NCBI GenBank assembly: GCA_002455335.1 | Contig: DKKP01000322.1 | Coordinates: 499-28,011 of the forward strand | Direction: 5' to 3' | DNA length: 27,513 bases | From: Anaerolineales bacterium UBA6663 | GTDB lineage: Bacteria > Chloroflexota > Anaerolineae > Anaerolineales > UBA6663 | Shown: positions 1-6,429 of the stretch, piece by piece | Position numbering within the stretch: position 1 is the stretch's first letter | How the letters are laid out: each line of letters starts with the position of its first letter | The notes under the pieces: model-generated | The model's database searches: none | The model's input: the letters and a program-made list of their open reading frames with translations, nothing else | What the model was told of the DNA's origin: nothing | Program-made: the position numbers and the translations under genes

Positions 1-1091
1 CCGCCAATACCGATTCGCAGGCGCTCAAACTGAGCCAGGCAGCCACCAAGATCCAGATCGGGCCGAAGCTCACCAAGGGCCTCGGAGCCGGCGGGCGCTG
101 GGAGGTCGGGCGCGAGGCCGCGCTCGAGAGCCGCAACGAGATCCGCAAGTCGCTCGAGGGCGCCGACGTGGTCTTTCTGACTTGCGGCATGGGCGGTGGC
201 ACCGGCACCGGCGCGATCTCCGTCGCGGCCGAGATCGCGCGCGGCATGGGCATCCTCACCGTAGCGATCGTCACCACGCCGTTCTCGTTCGAGGCCAGTC
301 GCCGCCGCGCGAACTCGGAAGCCGGGCTCGAAGCGCTGCGACCCAACGTCGACACCCTGATCCAGGTCAGCAACGACAAGTTGCTTGGGCTTGTCGGACG
401 CAACGTGCCGTTCGAGACCGCGCTGCGCGTGGCCGACGAAGTGCTGCGCCAGGGCGTCCAGGGCCTGACCGAGATGATCACGCGCCCGGGCCTGATCAAC
501 GTCGACTTCAACAACGTCCGCGCCATCATGGAAGGCGCCGGCAACGCGATGATGGCCATCGGCCAGGGCAAGGGCGAGAACAAGGCCGCCGACGCCATCC
601 ATCAGGCGCTCCACATGCCGCTGCTCGACCTACCGACGCTGCAAGATGCGCGCGGCGTGCTCCTGCACTTCACCGGCGGCGACGACCTCAGCCTGTTCGA
701 GGTCAGCCAGGCCGGCGAGCAGATCCGCAAAGCCGCACCCGACGCCGATATCGTCTTCGGCGCTTCGATGGATCCGGCCATGCAGGGCCGCGCCCAGGTC
801 ATTTTGATCGCGACGGGTTTCACCCAGCGCGCGCCTGAGCCGCGCCCGCTGCCCGTGATCGCCGCGCAGCCCGTGGCCGAGCCCGAGGTCGTAGCCTCCA
901 CCGAGCCGGTGACGGCCGAGGCCAAACCCGCGCCGCGCGTCAACCTCGCGCAGGCGCTGTTCAGCCAGGCCATGTCTGGCGAGCCCAAGGTCGAGAGTTT
1001 CGTCGCCCAGGAAGTCACGGTGAATCCAAACAACCTCGACATCCCGGCCTTCCTGCGCCGCCGGCGCTCGCTCGGCGAGATCAAGGGCTGA
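1..1091 (+). CDS. ftsZ: Cell division protein FtsZ, 3' part (5' end outside window)
   Basis: FtsZ is the tubulin-like GTPase that polymerises into the cytokinetic ring. The reading frame is already open at base 3 (Ala-Asn-Thr-Asp-Ser-Gln-Ala-Leu), matching the conserved NTDAQAL region of FtsZ, so about 40-45 N-terminal residues are missing. Visible motifs in order are KIQIG...LTKGLGAG, the tubulin signature GMGGGTGTG, the NDKLL segment, the T7 loop NVDFNNVRAIM, the TGGDDLSLFEV region, and the conserved C-terminal peptide LDIPAFLRRRR, which normally binds FtsA and other partners. The linker before that peptide is about 60 residues and rich in Ala, Pro, Val and Glu. Two oddities: the second T7-loop acid (E. 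coli Asp212) is Asn here, and the usual PEVG after LGAG reads WEVG. The stop is TGA at 1089-1091. The family call is certain; whether it is the main FtsZ or a second copy is not. Confidence 0.96.
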   Translation, partial: ANTDSQALKLSQAATKIQIGPKLTKGLGAGGRWEVGREAALESRNEIRKSLEGADVVFLTCGMGGGTGTGAISVAAEIARGMGILTVAIVTTPFSFEASRRRANSEAGLEALRPNVDTLIQVSNDKLLGLVGRNVPFETALRVADEVLRQGVQGLTEMITRPGLINVDFNNVRAIMEGAGNAMMAIGQGKGENKAADAIHQALHMPLLDLPTLQDARGVLLHFTGGDDLSLFEVSQAGEQIRKAAPDADIVFGASMDPAMQGRAQVILIATGFTQRAPEPRPLPVIAAQPVAEPEVVASTEPVTAEAKPAPRVNLAQALFSQAMSGEPKVESFVAQEVTVNPNNLDIPAFLRRRRSLGEIKG

Positions 1092-1110
1092 TGGCGAAGT
1101 GAGGCACACC

Positions 1111-1353
1111 ATGGCGCTCTCGAGCATTCAGATCGACAGCATCGCAAAGCAGGTCTACCGGCAATTCCCCGAGGTCAAGGGCACGGCGCCGGCCGTGGCA
1201 TCGATGTCGGCCAAGACCCCGGGTGCGCCCGAGCGCTTTGTGCTCACGTTCAAGGGCAAAGGCGCCGGGCCGGGCGGCCGGTCGATCCCACGGATCGTCC
1301 GCGTCGTCACCGACCCGAAGGGCGCTGTTCTGAAAATGAGCACCTCGAAATGA
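1111..1353 (+). CDS. Small basic protein of unknown function downstream of ftsZ
   Basis: This 80-residue protein starts 19 bp after the ftsZ stop. I chose ATG 1111 over the in-frame GTG at 1099 because GTGAGG at 1099-1104 is a good Shine-Dalgarno site six bases upstream. The product is Lys/Arg-rich with a central Gly-rich stretch (KGKGAGPGGRSIP) and has no signal peptide or membrane segment. The pattern of a short helix (residues 4-20) followed by beta-like segments (FVLTFKGKG, PRIVRVVTD, AVLKMS) suggests a small folded domain. I do not recognise the family. Its position suggests co-transcription with ftsZ, but no cell-division role can be read from the sequence. The stop codon is itself the first three bases of a heptamer repeat element. 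Confidence 0.75.
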   Translation: MALSSIQIDSIAKQVYRQFPEVKGTAPAVASMSAKTPGAPERFVLTFKGKGAGPGGRSIPRIVRVVTDPKGAVLKMSTSK

Positions 1354-1394
1354 TTGCTGATTGATGATTGATGATTGCGAGCAATCATCAATCA
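1351..1394. repeat. Heptanucleotide tandem array that folds back on itself
   Basis: Four 7-bp units stand head to tail from the stop codon onward: TGATTGC, TGATTGA, TGATTGA, TGATTGC (1351-1378). After a 2-bp spacer come two inverted units, GCAATCA and TCAATCA (1381-1394). The inner 14-bp arms (1365-1378 and 1381-1394) are perfect complements. The element is AT-rich in a GC-rich setting and has no T-tract, so it is not a typical intrinsic terminator. Confidence 0.85.
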
Positions 1395-1412
1395 GAAGTC
1401 GACGGGTGGTTT

Positions 1413-1637
1413 ATGGTCATGCACTTATTCGATCAACTCCGGCGCGCGATGCCGGTCGAAGTCATTGAAACCCTCGATCAGGCTCAGCTGGCCACGCTGC
1501 GCTGGATCGTCAAGTTCAACCGGACCCTGGCCGATGTCTTTCGGTGGGCGCGCCCGATGGCCGCTTACTGGTGGATGCCGGTGGCTGGCCTGGGCATCGG
1601 CCTCGTTGCCGGGCTCGCCAGTCGGCTGGCCGGCTGA
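1413..1637 (+). CDS. Small membrane protein of unknown function
   Basis: About 74 residues. I placed the start at ATG 1413 (MVMHLFDQLRR) because the earlier in-frame ATG at 1368 lies inside the heptamer palindrome; a GGGTGG stretch at 1404-1409 may act as a weak ribosome binding site, and ATG 1419 is also possible. The N-terminal half looks amphipathic helical (LFDQLRRAMPVEVIETL, then LATLRWIVKFNRTLADVFRW). The C-terminus carries one likely transmembrane helix (MPVAGLGIGLVAGLASRLAG) after an aromatic YWW belt. The stop is 26 bp before the next small membrane-protein gene, so the two are probably co-transcribed. Family not recognised. Confidence 0.7.
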   Translation: MVMHLFDQLRRAMPVEVIETLDQAQLATLRWIVKFNRTLADVFRWARPMAAYWWMPVAGLGIGLVAGLASRLAG

Positions 1638-1663
1638 CCGACTCAACATACCAAGAGGATGCC

Positions 1664-2032
1664 ATGCTCGACAACGCTTACGTCATCAATCGCACGCCGA
1701 CCGAATTGATGGAGCGCCAGGTCAAGGTGCTCGAACAATCCGTGATGGCCCACCAGACTCAACAGGCCCGGATCGAGGAGACGCTCGAGTATCTCAAGCT
1801 CTCGAATCTCGATCTGGCGCGCGGCCTGGAGAAACACGCCGTGGCGCTGCGCGACGGCTTGAAGAGCCGCACGACGAATGCTGTCCGCGTCACGGATCTC
1901 GAGATCTCGTTTGTGTCGATGTACGTCCTGGTCTTCAAGTGGTGGCTGGCCGCCGGTGTCGCCACGTTGACCGTCGCGACCATCCCGGCGATCATCGTCG
2001 GCATCTTGATGCTGATCGGGTTCAAGTTCTAG
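1664..2032 (+). CDS. Predicted tail-anchored protein with coiled-coil N-terminus
   Basis: 122 residues from ATG 1664, preceded by AAGAGG at 1653-1658, a good ribosome binding site. Residues 13-70 are polar and heptad-like (RQVKVLEQSVMAHQTQQ, then EETLEYLKLSNLDLARGLEK), suggesting a coiled coil. Residues about 83-122 are hydrophobic, with one or two membrane spans (VSMYVLVFKWWLAAG and ATIPAIIVGILMLIGFKF), ending only two residues past the last hydrophobic stretch. A cytosolic coiled coil held by a C-terminal hairpin or tail anchor is the simplest topology. It follows another small membrane protein and is closed by the nested hairpin at 2039-2113. Proximity to ftsZ makes a divisome or envelope role conceivable but unproven. 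Family not recognised. Confidence 0.75.
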   Translation: MLDNAYVINRTPTELMERQVKVLEQSVMAHQTQQARIEETLEYLKLSNLDLARGLEKHAVALRDGLKSRTTNAVRVTDLEISFVSMYVLVFKWWLAAGVATLTVATIPAIIVGILMLIGFKF

Positions 2033-2038
2033 CCCATT

Positions 2039-2113
2039 CGGAACGCAAGACAACGAAACAGGACGCCGGCCGATTGCCGACGTCCTGTTTCGTTTTCCTG
2101 GAGTTGCGTTCCG
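2039..2113 (+). terminator. Nested hairpin, probable transcription terminator
   Basis: An outer 10-bp stem (2039-2048 with 2104-2113) encloses an inner perfect 14-bp stem, AACGAAACAGGACG with CGTCCTGTTTCGTT (2052-2065 with 2081-2094), and a 15-nt loop. TTTTCC follows the inner right arm. It starts 6 bp after the stop of the small-protein operon and lies before the next gene, so it probably ends transcription. The outer stem is unusual for a simple intrinsic terminator. Confidence 0.7.
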
Positions 2114-2217
2114 AGGCAAGGTCCGGCACAATGTCAAGGGTTGCGGGGGTGGATTCAGATCGAATTTACGGCCGCGGGTTGAGAGGCGTTAATCCCGGCT
2201 GAAACCCGCGCCAACAC

Positions 2218-2233
2218 GGCGTGATTTCACGCC
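2218..2233. promoter_or_regulatory. 16-bp palindrome GGCGTGA-TT-TCACGCC, operator-like
   Basis: Two perfect 7-bp arms surround a TT centre, about 35 bp upstream of the favoured start of the LCP-like gene. The geometry fits a site for a dimeric helix-turn-helix repressor. An in-frame GTG at 2221 falls inside it, which argues against that GTG being the start. Confidence 0.45.
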
Positions 2234-2268
2234 AAACCTGCTTCATTTCTTGGTTATCGCCTTGTACG

Positions 2269-3045
2269 ATGCAGGGCGTGTCTCCGGTTCTCGTGTCTTC
2301 GCGTGTGATGTTCAGCCGGCTGTTTCTTCCGGTCGGCCTGACGCTGATTTGCGTCTGGCTCGGCTGGGCGGCAGCGCGCGCACTGGTGCCCGAGGATCTG
2401 CCCCCCACGCCGCTCCCACTCACCGCGACTCCCGAGGGTTTGCCGACCGGCTCCACTCAGGTGCTGATCCTGGTCGTCGATGATGTCGACGCGCCGCGCC
2501 CCACCCTCGAGGGTGTGTGGGTGGCAACGGTCACGCCTGGTTCGGCAACCAGCTCCTGGGTCGGGTTTGCGCCTGACCTGGTGGTCGATGAAGACGCCTT
2601 GAGCTCGTATTTCGCGACCGGCTACGGCATCGGTCGTAGCACTCAGGACGCCGCGATGCTCGTCGACGCCGGCCTGCGCAGGCTGACCGCCGGCGCCGTC
2701 GCGCCAACCCGGCGGATCATCGTCGATCATGAGTTGATTGCCGCGATCGTCGATCGGGCCGGCGGGATCACGTTGATCGACCAGACGCTTTCGGGCGAGC
2801 AGGTCATTGAGATGTACGCCAACTTCACGGCCGCCGGATCAGCGGCCCAGATGAGTTACCAACTCGCGTTGCTCCAGTCACTGGGTCAGAGACTCGAGAC
2901 GACGCCGAGTGATGGGCTTGCGGCGCTGTTCACGGATTCCGCGCCTGCCTATGGCCTCGATGCGGCGATCGTGTCGACCTGGATGACGAGCCGCGTCTTC
3001 CCTGATCACCCCGAGTTCACGGCGACCCTCTCCGCTGCCCCGTAA
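2269..3045 (+). CDS. Membrane-anchored protein resembling a degenerate LCP (LytR-CpsA-Psr) domain
   Basis: About 258 residues if it starts at ATG 2269; GTG 2278 and ATG 2308 are possible, and no Shine-Dalgarno site decides. A signal anchor (LFLPVGLTLICVWLGWAAARAL) is followed by a Pro/Thr-rich spacer and a domain laid out like LCP proteins: a VLILVVDD first strand, a GFAPDL segment where LCP proteins have the PRD motif, GYGIGRSTQDAAMLVDAGLR, then the typical HELIAAIVDRAGGITLID and LSGEQVIEMYA stretches. LCP enzymes move polyprenyl-linked glycopolymers onto peptidoglycan, using Asp/Arg residues for metal and pyrophosphate. Here the PRD Arg and the YAR-x-R arginines are missing (APD, YANFTA), so the protein probably lacks standard transferase activity. 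The family link is inferred from motif order. Confidence 0.65.
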   Translation: MQGVSPVLVSSRVMFSRLFLPVGLTLICVWLGWAAARALVPEDLPPTPLPLTATPEGLPTGSTQVLILVVDDVDAPRPTLEGVWVATVTPGSATSSWVGFAPDLVVDEDALSSYFATGYGIGRSTQDAAMLVDAGLRRLTAGAVAPTRRIIVDHELIAAIVDRAGGITLIDQTLSGEQVIEMYANFTAAGSAAQMSYQLALLQSLGQRLETTPSDGLAALFTDSAPAYGLDAAIVSTWMTSRVFPDHPEFTATLSAAP

Positions 3046-3054
3046 CGAACGCTG

Positions 3055-3060
3055 TACAAT
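3055..3060 (+). promoter_or_regulatory. Candidate -10 hexamer TACAAT upstream of creatininase gene
   Basis: TACAAT lies 10 bp after the preceding stop codon. I see no convincing -35. The predicted transcript would begin just before the nested hairpin at 3075-3109. Confidence 0.4.
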
Positions 3061-3074
3061 CGCCATCGAGACTC

Positions 3075-3109
3075 CGCCGGCAAGCTGAGCATTGGCTCAA
3101 GATCCGGCG
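3075..3109 (+). promoter_or_regulatory. Nested hairpin in the 5' leader of the creatininase gene
   Basis: CGCCGG (3075-3080) pairs with CCGGCG (3104-3109), and inside it TGAGC (3086-3090) pairs with GCTCA (3095-3099) around an ATTG tetraloop. It lies between the candidate -10 and the start codon and could be an mRNA-stabilising 5' structure. Confidence 0.35.
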
Positions 3110-3126
3110 TTGCCACACGGAGCCCG

Positions 3127-3945
3127 ATGATGAAACACACCTACCGCTACGATCACCTGACCTGGAAAGAGATCCGCGAGGCAGTCGCCCGTGCGCCACA
3201 GCCCGTTGTGGCCATCCCCATCGGCGCCGTGGAAGATCATGGGCCTCACATGGCGCTCTCGACCGATAACGACATCCTCGAAGGCGTGCTCGCCGCCTGC
3301 GGACGCCTGGCCGACGGTGACCTGCTCATCCTGCCGACGATCCCCTTCGGCCTGGATGAGCATCATATGGATTTTCCGGGAACGATCACGGTCGACATCC
3401 AGACGACTCTCGCTTATCTCACCCAGGTCGCAGTCTCAGTGGCGCGCCACGGGTTCACGCACATCCTGATCGTCAACGGGCACGGCAGTAACCAAAGCAT
3501 CTGCGATCTAGCTGCCCGCGATTGCGTGATCAAAACCGGCATGATCTGCGCCGCGACCACGGTCAACGCCGCGGTCGATCCAAGCCTGGTGCGCGATGTG
3601 CTCGACGCCGAACGCCGCGGCGGACCGGGCTCGGTCGGTCATGCTTGCGAGTACGAGACAGCCATGATGCTCCACCTGCACCCCGAGCGCGTCGACCTGC
3701 GTCAGGCCAAACGCGATGTAGGTCAACTCAAGCTCAAGTACTTCAACTGGGATCATCCCGAGCCGTCGGCCTACGCCTGGCAGGATTGGTGGAGCCGATT
3801 CTCGGCCGAAGGTATTGCCGGCGACGCAGCGGCGGCGACGCCTGAATTCGGGCGACGTATGTTCGACGTCACGGTCGAGCGGTTCGTCGATCTTGTGCGC
3901 GAGTTTCGCACGATCCCGATCCGCCCCCGGCGCGATCATCATTGA
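3127..3945 (+). CDS. Creatininase-family metal-dependent amidohydrolase
   Basis: 272 residues, typical for the creatininase (creatinine amidohydrolase) fold. The metal-site pattern is clear: E36 and H38 in GAVEDHGPH, D47 in LSTDND, H119 in VNGHGSN, and the GHACEYET segment at 171-178 where the family has GHAGE. Relatives hydrolyse cyclic amides or formamides (creatininase, MftE-type peptidase in mycofactocin maturation, ArfB-type deformylase), so the fold does not fix the substrate. No mycofactocin or riboflavin/F420 genes are nearby. ATG 3130 has slightly better spacing from GGAG at 3119-3122 and may be the true start. It is convergent with the next gene at a 5-bp gap, so there is no room for a dedicated terminator. 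Confidence 0.88.
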   Translation: MMKHTYRYDHLTWKEIREAVARAPQPVVAIPIGAVEDHGPHMALSTDNDILEGVLAACGRLADGDLLILPTIPFGLDEHHMDFPGTITVDIQTTLAYLTQVAVSVARHGFTHILIVNGHGSNQSICDLAARDCVIKTGMICAATTVNAAVDPSLVRDVLDAERRGGPGSVGHACEYETAMMLHLHPERVDLRQAKRDVGQLKLKYFNWDHPEPSAYAWQDWWSRFSAEGIAGDAAAATPEFGRRMFDVTVERFVDLVREFRTIPIRPRRDHH

Positions 3946-3950
3946 GGCGC

Positions 3951-5495
3951 TCAGGGTTCGCCCAGGTCATACAACACATAGGCGCCGAACTGCACACGTG
4001 GGGTGCGATCCGCGACCCAGATCTCATAGATCCCGGTCCAGGCGCCGAAGGGGCCGACGAGGACGTATCGGCCGGCCGGTCGATCAGCGACAAACGCACC
4101 CATTGGCGGCCACTCACGCAAGTTCTGCAGGTAGTGGGTGACGCTGTTGAGCGTCTCTTGCTGCGGGAAGCGGAACCGTGGCGTGGGGTCGATCGCCAAC
4201 GGCCACTCCCAGGTTTCAATGACCGCATCGGCCGGGATCGCTGTGGCGAGGTAGCGGCGCATCGCTCGAAACCCGTCGTCTTCAGGTTGAACGATCTGCA
4301 TGAGTTGCGACGCCAGACCCGTGAACGCGAGCCAGCCCCCCACCCCGAGCACGGCAGCTCGCCGGATCCAGATTGTGCGTTGGGCTGAGCCGACCCAAAC
4401 GTCAGCCGCCAGGCCGACCGACCAGAAGGCGCTCACTGTCATCACGTAATAGGCGTATCGCGGCCAGCCAAACGAGAAGAGCGTAAACCAGATCAGGCCG
4501 ACAACTGGCAAGGCCGCGGCAGCGCCATGCATCAGACCCACAGCGTCACGAGACCTGGCGCGCCACCCCAGCCAGATCAACGTCGGAAGCCCCCAGATCA
4601 GGAAGCCCGAGCGCCACAACACGCCCAGGGCCATCAGCCAATGCTGACCATCGAACGTCAAGACGTGCATCAAGGCCGTCTCGCGCAGCAGTTCGACATG
4701 GAGCGCGAATTGCTCAGGCCCCAAGAGAGACCACTGGACCAGGCCCCAACCGCCCGTGACCGCGCCGTAGAGCGCCAGCGGCACGACGTAAGCGTCGATG
4801 GATTGCCTGCGATACCAGAGTTGATCTGCCAACCCGACAAGGACCAGGCTGGGCCCGAGCACAAGGGCCATCTGGCTCTTCGTCAACCCGGCCAACCCAA
4901 AACCCAGACCAGCCAGGATCAGCAACAACCCTCTCCGCGTCGTCCAGCCGCGATCCCCGCGCAAGACGATCAACCAGGCCGACAACCCGACCAGATACCA
5001 CGCGAGGGCCGCTGTCTCGCCCAGGAACTGGCGGGCCATGGGCACAAAACTGGAATCGGGCTCAGGCGAGCCAAGCAGCATCACAACCACAGCCAACACG
5101 GCGCGCCACGGCGATTGGAACACGATCCACGCCGAGGCAAAGACACCGATGACGGCCAACAGTGAATACAGACCGACAACCCGCCGGGCGTACTCTACCT
5201 CCAGGCCGAAGAACGCGAAGCTCAACGCCGCCGGGATGATCACGGTCGGGCCGGTCTGGATTGCGGTCGAAAAGGGGCGAAACCCATCCGCGCTGTCCAG
5301 CCCGTAGCGCCCCTGGGTCACGAGCGCACGCGCCGCCGACCAGTTCAGGCCTTCGTCGAGCCACGGCGCTGGCGCGTCAGGCTGCCCCCACGACACGACG
5401 ATGGCCGTGAGAACCAGCAGCGCCATCAGCGCGCCGATGCTCGAGCGATGCCGCCGAATGTCGGCACTGAGGGATGGGCGTTTGAGCATCGCCAT
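3951..5495 (-). CDS. Polytopic membrane glycosyltransferase, GT39/ArnT-PMT_2-like
   Basis: 514 residues with about 10-12 hydrophobic segments. After the first membrane helix (LMALLVLTAIVVSW) comes WLDEGLNWSAARALV with D47-E48, the acidic pair that GT-C enzymes of the PMT/ArnT type carry in the first external loop to bind metal and lipid-linked sugar donor. The C-terminal about 110 residues are soluble (AIPADAVIETWEWPL onward) and probably extracytoplasmic. Such enzymes move a sugar from a polyprenyl phosphate to a protein or lipid; acceptor and sugar cannot be read here. The gene starts 22 bp after the stop of the AlkZ-related gene on the same strand, so the two are likely one transcript. A second Met two residues in could also be the start. 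Confidence 0.78.
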   Translation of the reverse strand: MAMLKRPSLSADIRRHRSSIGALMALLVLTAIVVSWGQPDAPAPWLDEGLNWSAARALVTQGRYGLDSADGFRPFSTAIQTGPTVIIPAALSFAFFGLEVEYARRVVGLYSLLAVIGVFASAWIVFQSPWRAVLAVVVMLLGSPEPDSSFVPMARQFLGETAALAWYLVGLSAWLIVLRGDRGWTTRRGLLLILAGLGFGLAGLTKSQMALVLGPSLVLVGLADQLWYRRQSIDAYVVPLALYGAVTGGWGLVQWSLLGPEQFALHVELLRETALMHVLTFDGQHWLMALGVLWRSGFLIWGLPTLIWLGWRARSRDAVGLMHGAAAALPVVGLIWFTLFSFGWPRYAYYVMTVSAFWSVGLAADVWVGSAQRTIWIRRAAVLGVGGWLAFTGLASQLMQIVQPEDDGFRAMRRYLATAIPADAVIETWEWPLAIDPTPRFRFPQQETLNSVTHYLQNLREWPPMGAFVADRPAGRYVLVGPFGAWTGIYEIWVADRTPRVQFGAYVLYDLGEP

Positions 5496-5517
5496 AGTCG
5501 GTCAGGCGCCGCAAGCG

Positions 5518-6387
5518 TCAGGCCACAAGAGCCAAGGTCGCCCACGCAGGCCCTTTTTGATCGCCAAAGGCCTCCACAGGGACGATGCGGCCCCGAGCAA
5601 CCAACGTCTCGAGCGCAGTCTGTAGGTGTGGTTTCGTCCAGCGAAAGAGTTTCTGCAGGCCCGCTAGCCCGCCCACCCCCACCGATTGCAGATACAGATC
5701 CAGCAGGCGAACCCGGGCTTCGCTGCGCGTGATGGCCCCGGCTGCGGCCACCAGCCCGGGCCACGCCCGGGTGACTGTGTCGTAGACGAACGCGTAGCGC
5801 CAGGCCCCGGCCTGAGCCACAGCAACCGGCGCGATCAGCCAGTTCATCTGAAGCTCGGTCAGGGCACGCTCGAAGCGCGTGTTCGCATTGCGGGCCGTCA
5901 GCCCGGCTTCCCGACGCAGCGTAATGGTGTGTTGGCGACCTTGATCGAGCAGGATCTCGAGCACCCGAAACGCCTCTCGCGAAAGCGCCCCAGCCCTGTA
6001 GAGGTTCTCGGCATCCTCGCGCGGCTCGCCGAAATTCTCGCTGAGCGCATAAAAGATGGGGACGACTTCCGGTGCGACAAGCGTCGCCTTTCCACGCAAG
6101 ACCCTGGCGTAGTGCCAGACGCCTGTGCCCAGGAGCGCATCCTTCCAACCCCAGGTGACATGGCCCGGGTCGTCATGGGCGCTGGCGACGGGGCGGTCTC
6201 CCGCAACCGCCATCCAGAGGCTTGGCATTTCGACGCCTTGAATAGGCCAGAAATAGGCGAATCCGCGGTCGTTCACAAAGCGGACCGCCTCGGTCTGCGT
6301 CTTGACGCGCAGTGCCGCCGTCGTGCGATAGGTTTTGGCCCGAAAGGCGCTGAGCCTCGCGCGGGAGATTGACGTTGACGAGTGCAT
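5518..6387 (-). CDS. AlkZ-related winged-helix protein
   Basis: About 289 residues from ATG 6387. The open frame runs much further upstream, but that extension is Arg-rich and lies opposite the next gene, so it is not coding. ATG 6411 is possible; I prefer 6387 because a promoter (TTGAAT-17 bp-TATGCT) on this strand ends nine bases before it. The N-terminal segment has the pattern RFVNDRGFAYFWPIQGVEMP, then AGDRPVASAHDDPGH and WGWKDALLG, which I know from proteins labelled AlkZ-related, seen often in Chloroflexota. Repeated winged-helix-like stretches follow (FRVLEILLDQGRQHTITLRREAGL). AlkZ/YcaQ proteins are DNA glycosylases that unhook crosslinks; the catalytic QxQ pair of YcaQ is not apparent, so glycosylase activity is doubtful. 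It heads a two-gene operon with the GT39-like gene. Confidence 0.75.
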   Translation of the reverse strand: MHSSTSISRARLSAFRAKTYRTTAALRVKTQTEAVRFVNDRGFAYFWPIQGVEMPSLWMAVAGDRPVASAHDDPGHVTWGWKDALLGTGVWHYARVLRGKATLVAPEVVPIFYALSENFGEPREDAENLYRAGALSREAFRVLEILLDQGRQHTITLRREAGLTARNANTRFERALTELQMNWLIAPVAVAQAGAWRYAFVYDTVTRAWPGLVAAAGAITRSEARVRLLDLYLQSVGVGGLAGLQKLFRWTKPHLQTALETLVARGRIVPVEAFGDQKGPAWATLALVA

Positions 6388-6396
6388 GGACGCTAG

Positions 6397-6425
6397 AGCA
6401 TAGCCGGGCATCAAGTAAAATTCAA
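6397..6425 (-). promoter_or_regulatory. Promoter for the AlkZ-related gene (TTGAAT-17-TATGCT)
   Basis: On the minus strand, TTGAAT (6425-6420) and TATGCT (6402-6397) are separated by exactly 17 bp. The start codon at 6387 is nine bases beyond the -10, so the message would be leaderless or nearly so. It overlaps the opposing promoter. Confidence 0.55.
6416..6421 (+). promoter_or_regulatory. -10 element TAAAAT for the metallopeptidase gene
   Basis: TAAAAT ends eight bases before ATG 6430, and there is no Shine-Dalgarno sequence, consistent with a leaderless mRNA. It is interleaved with the divergent promoter on the other strand. Confidence 0.5.
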
Positions 6426-6429
6426 CCTG

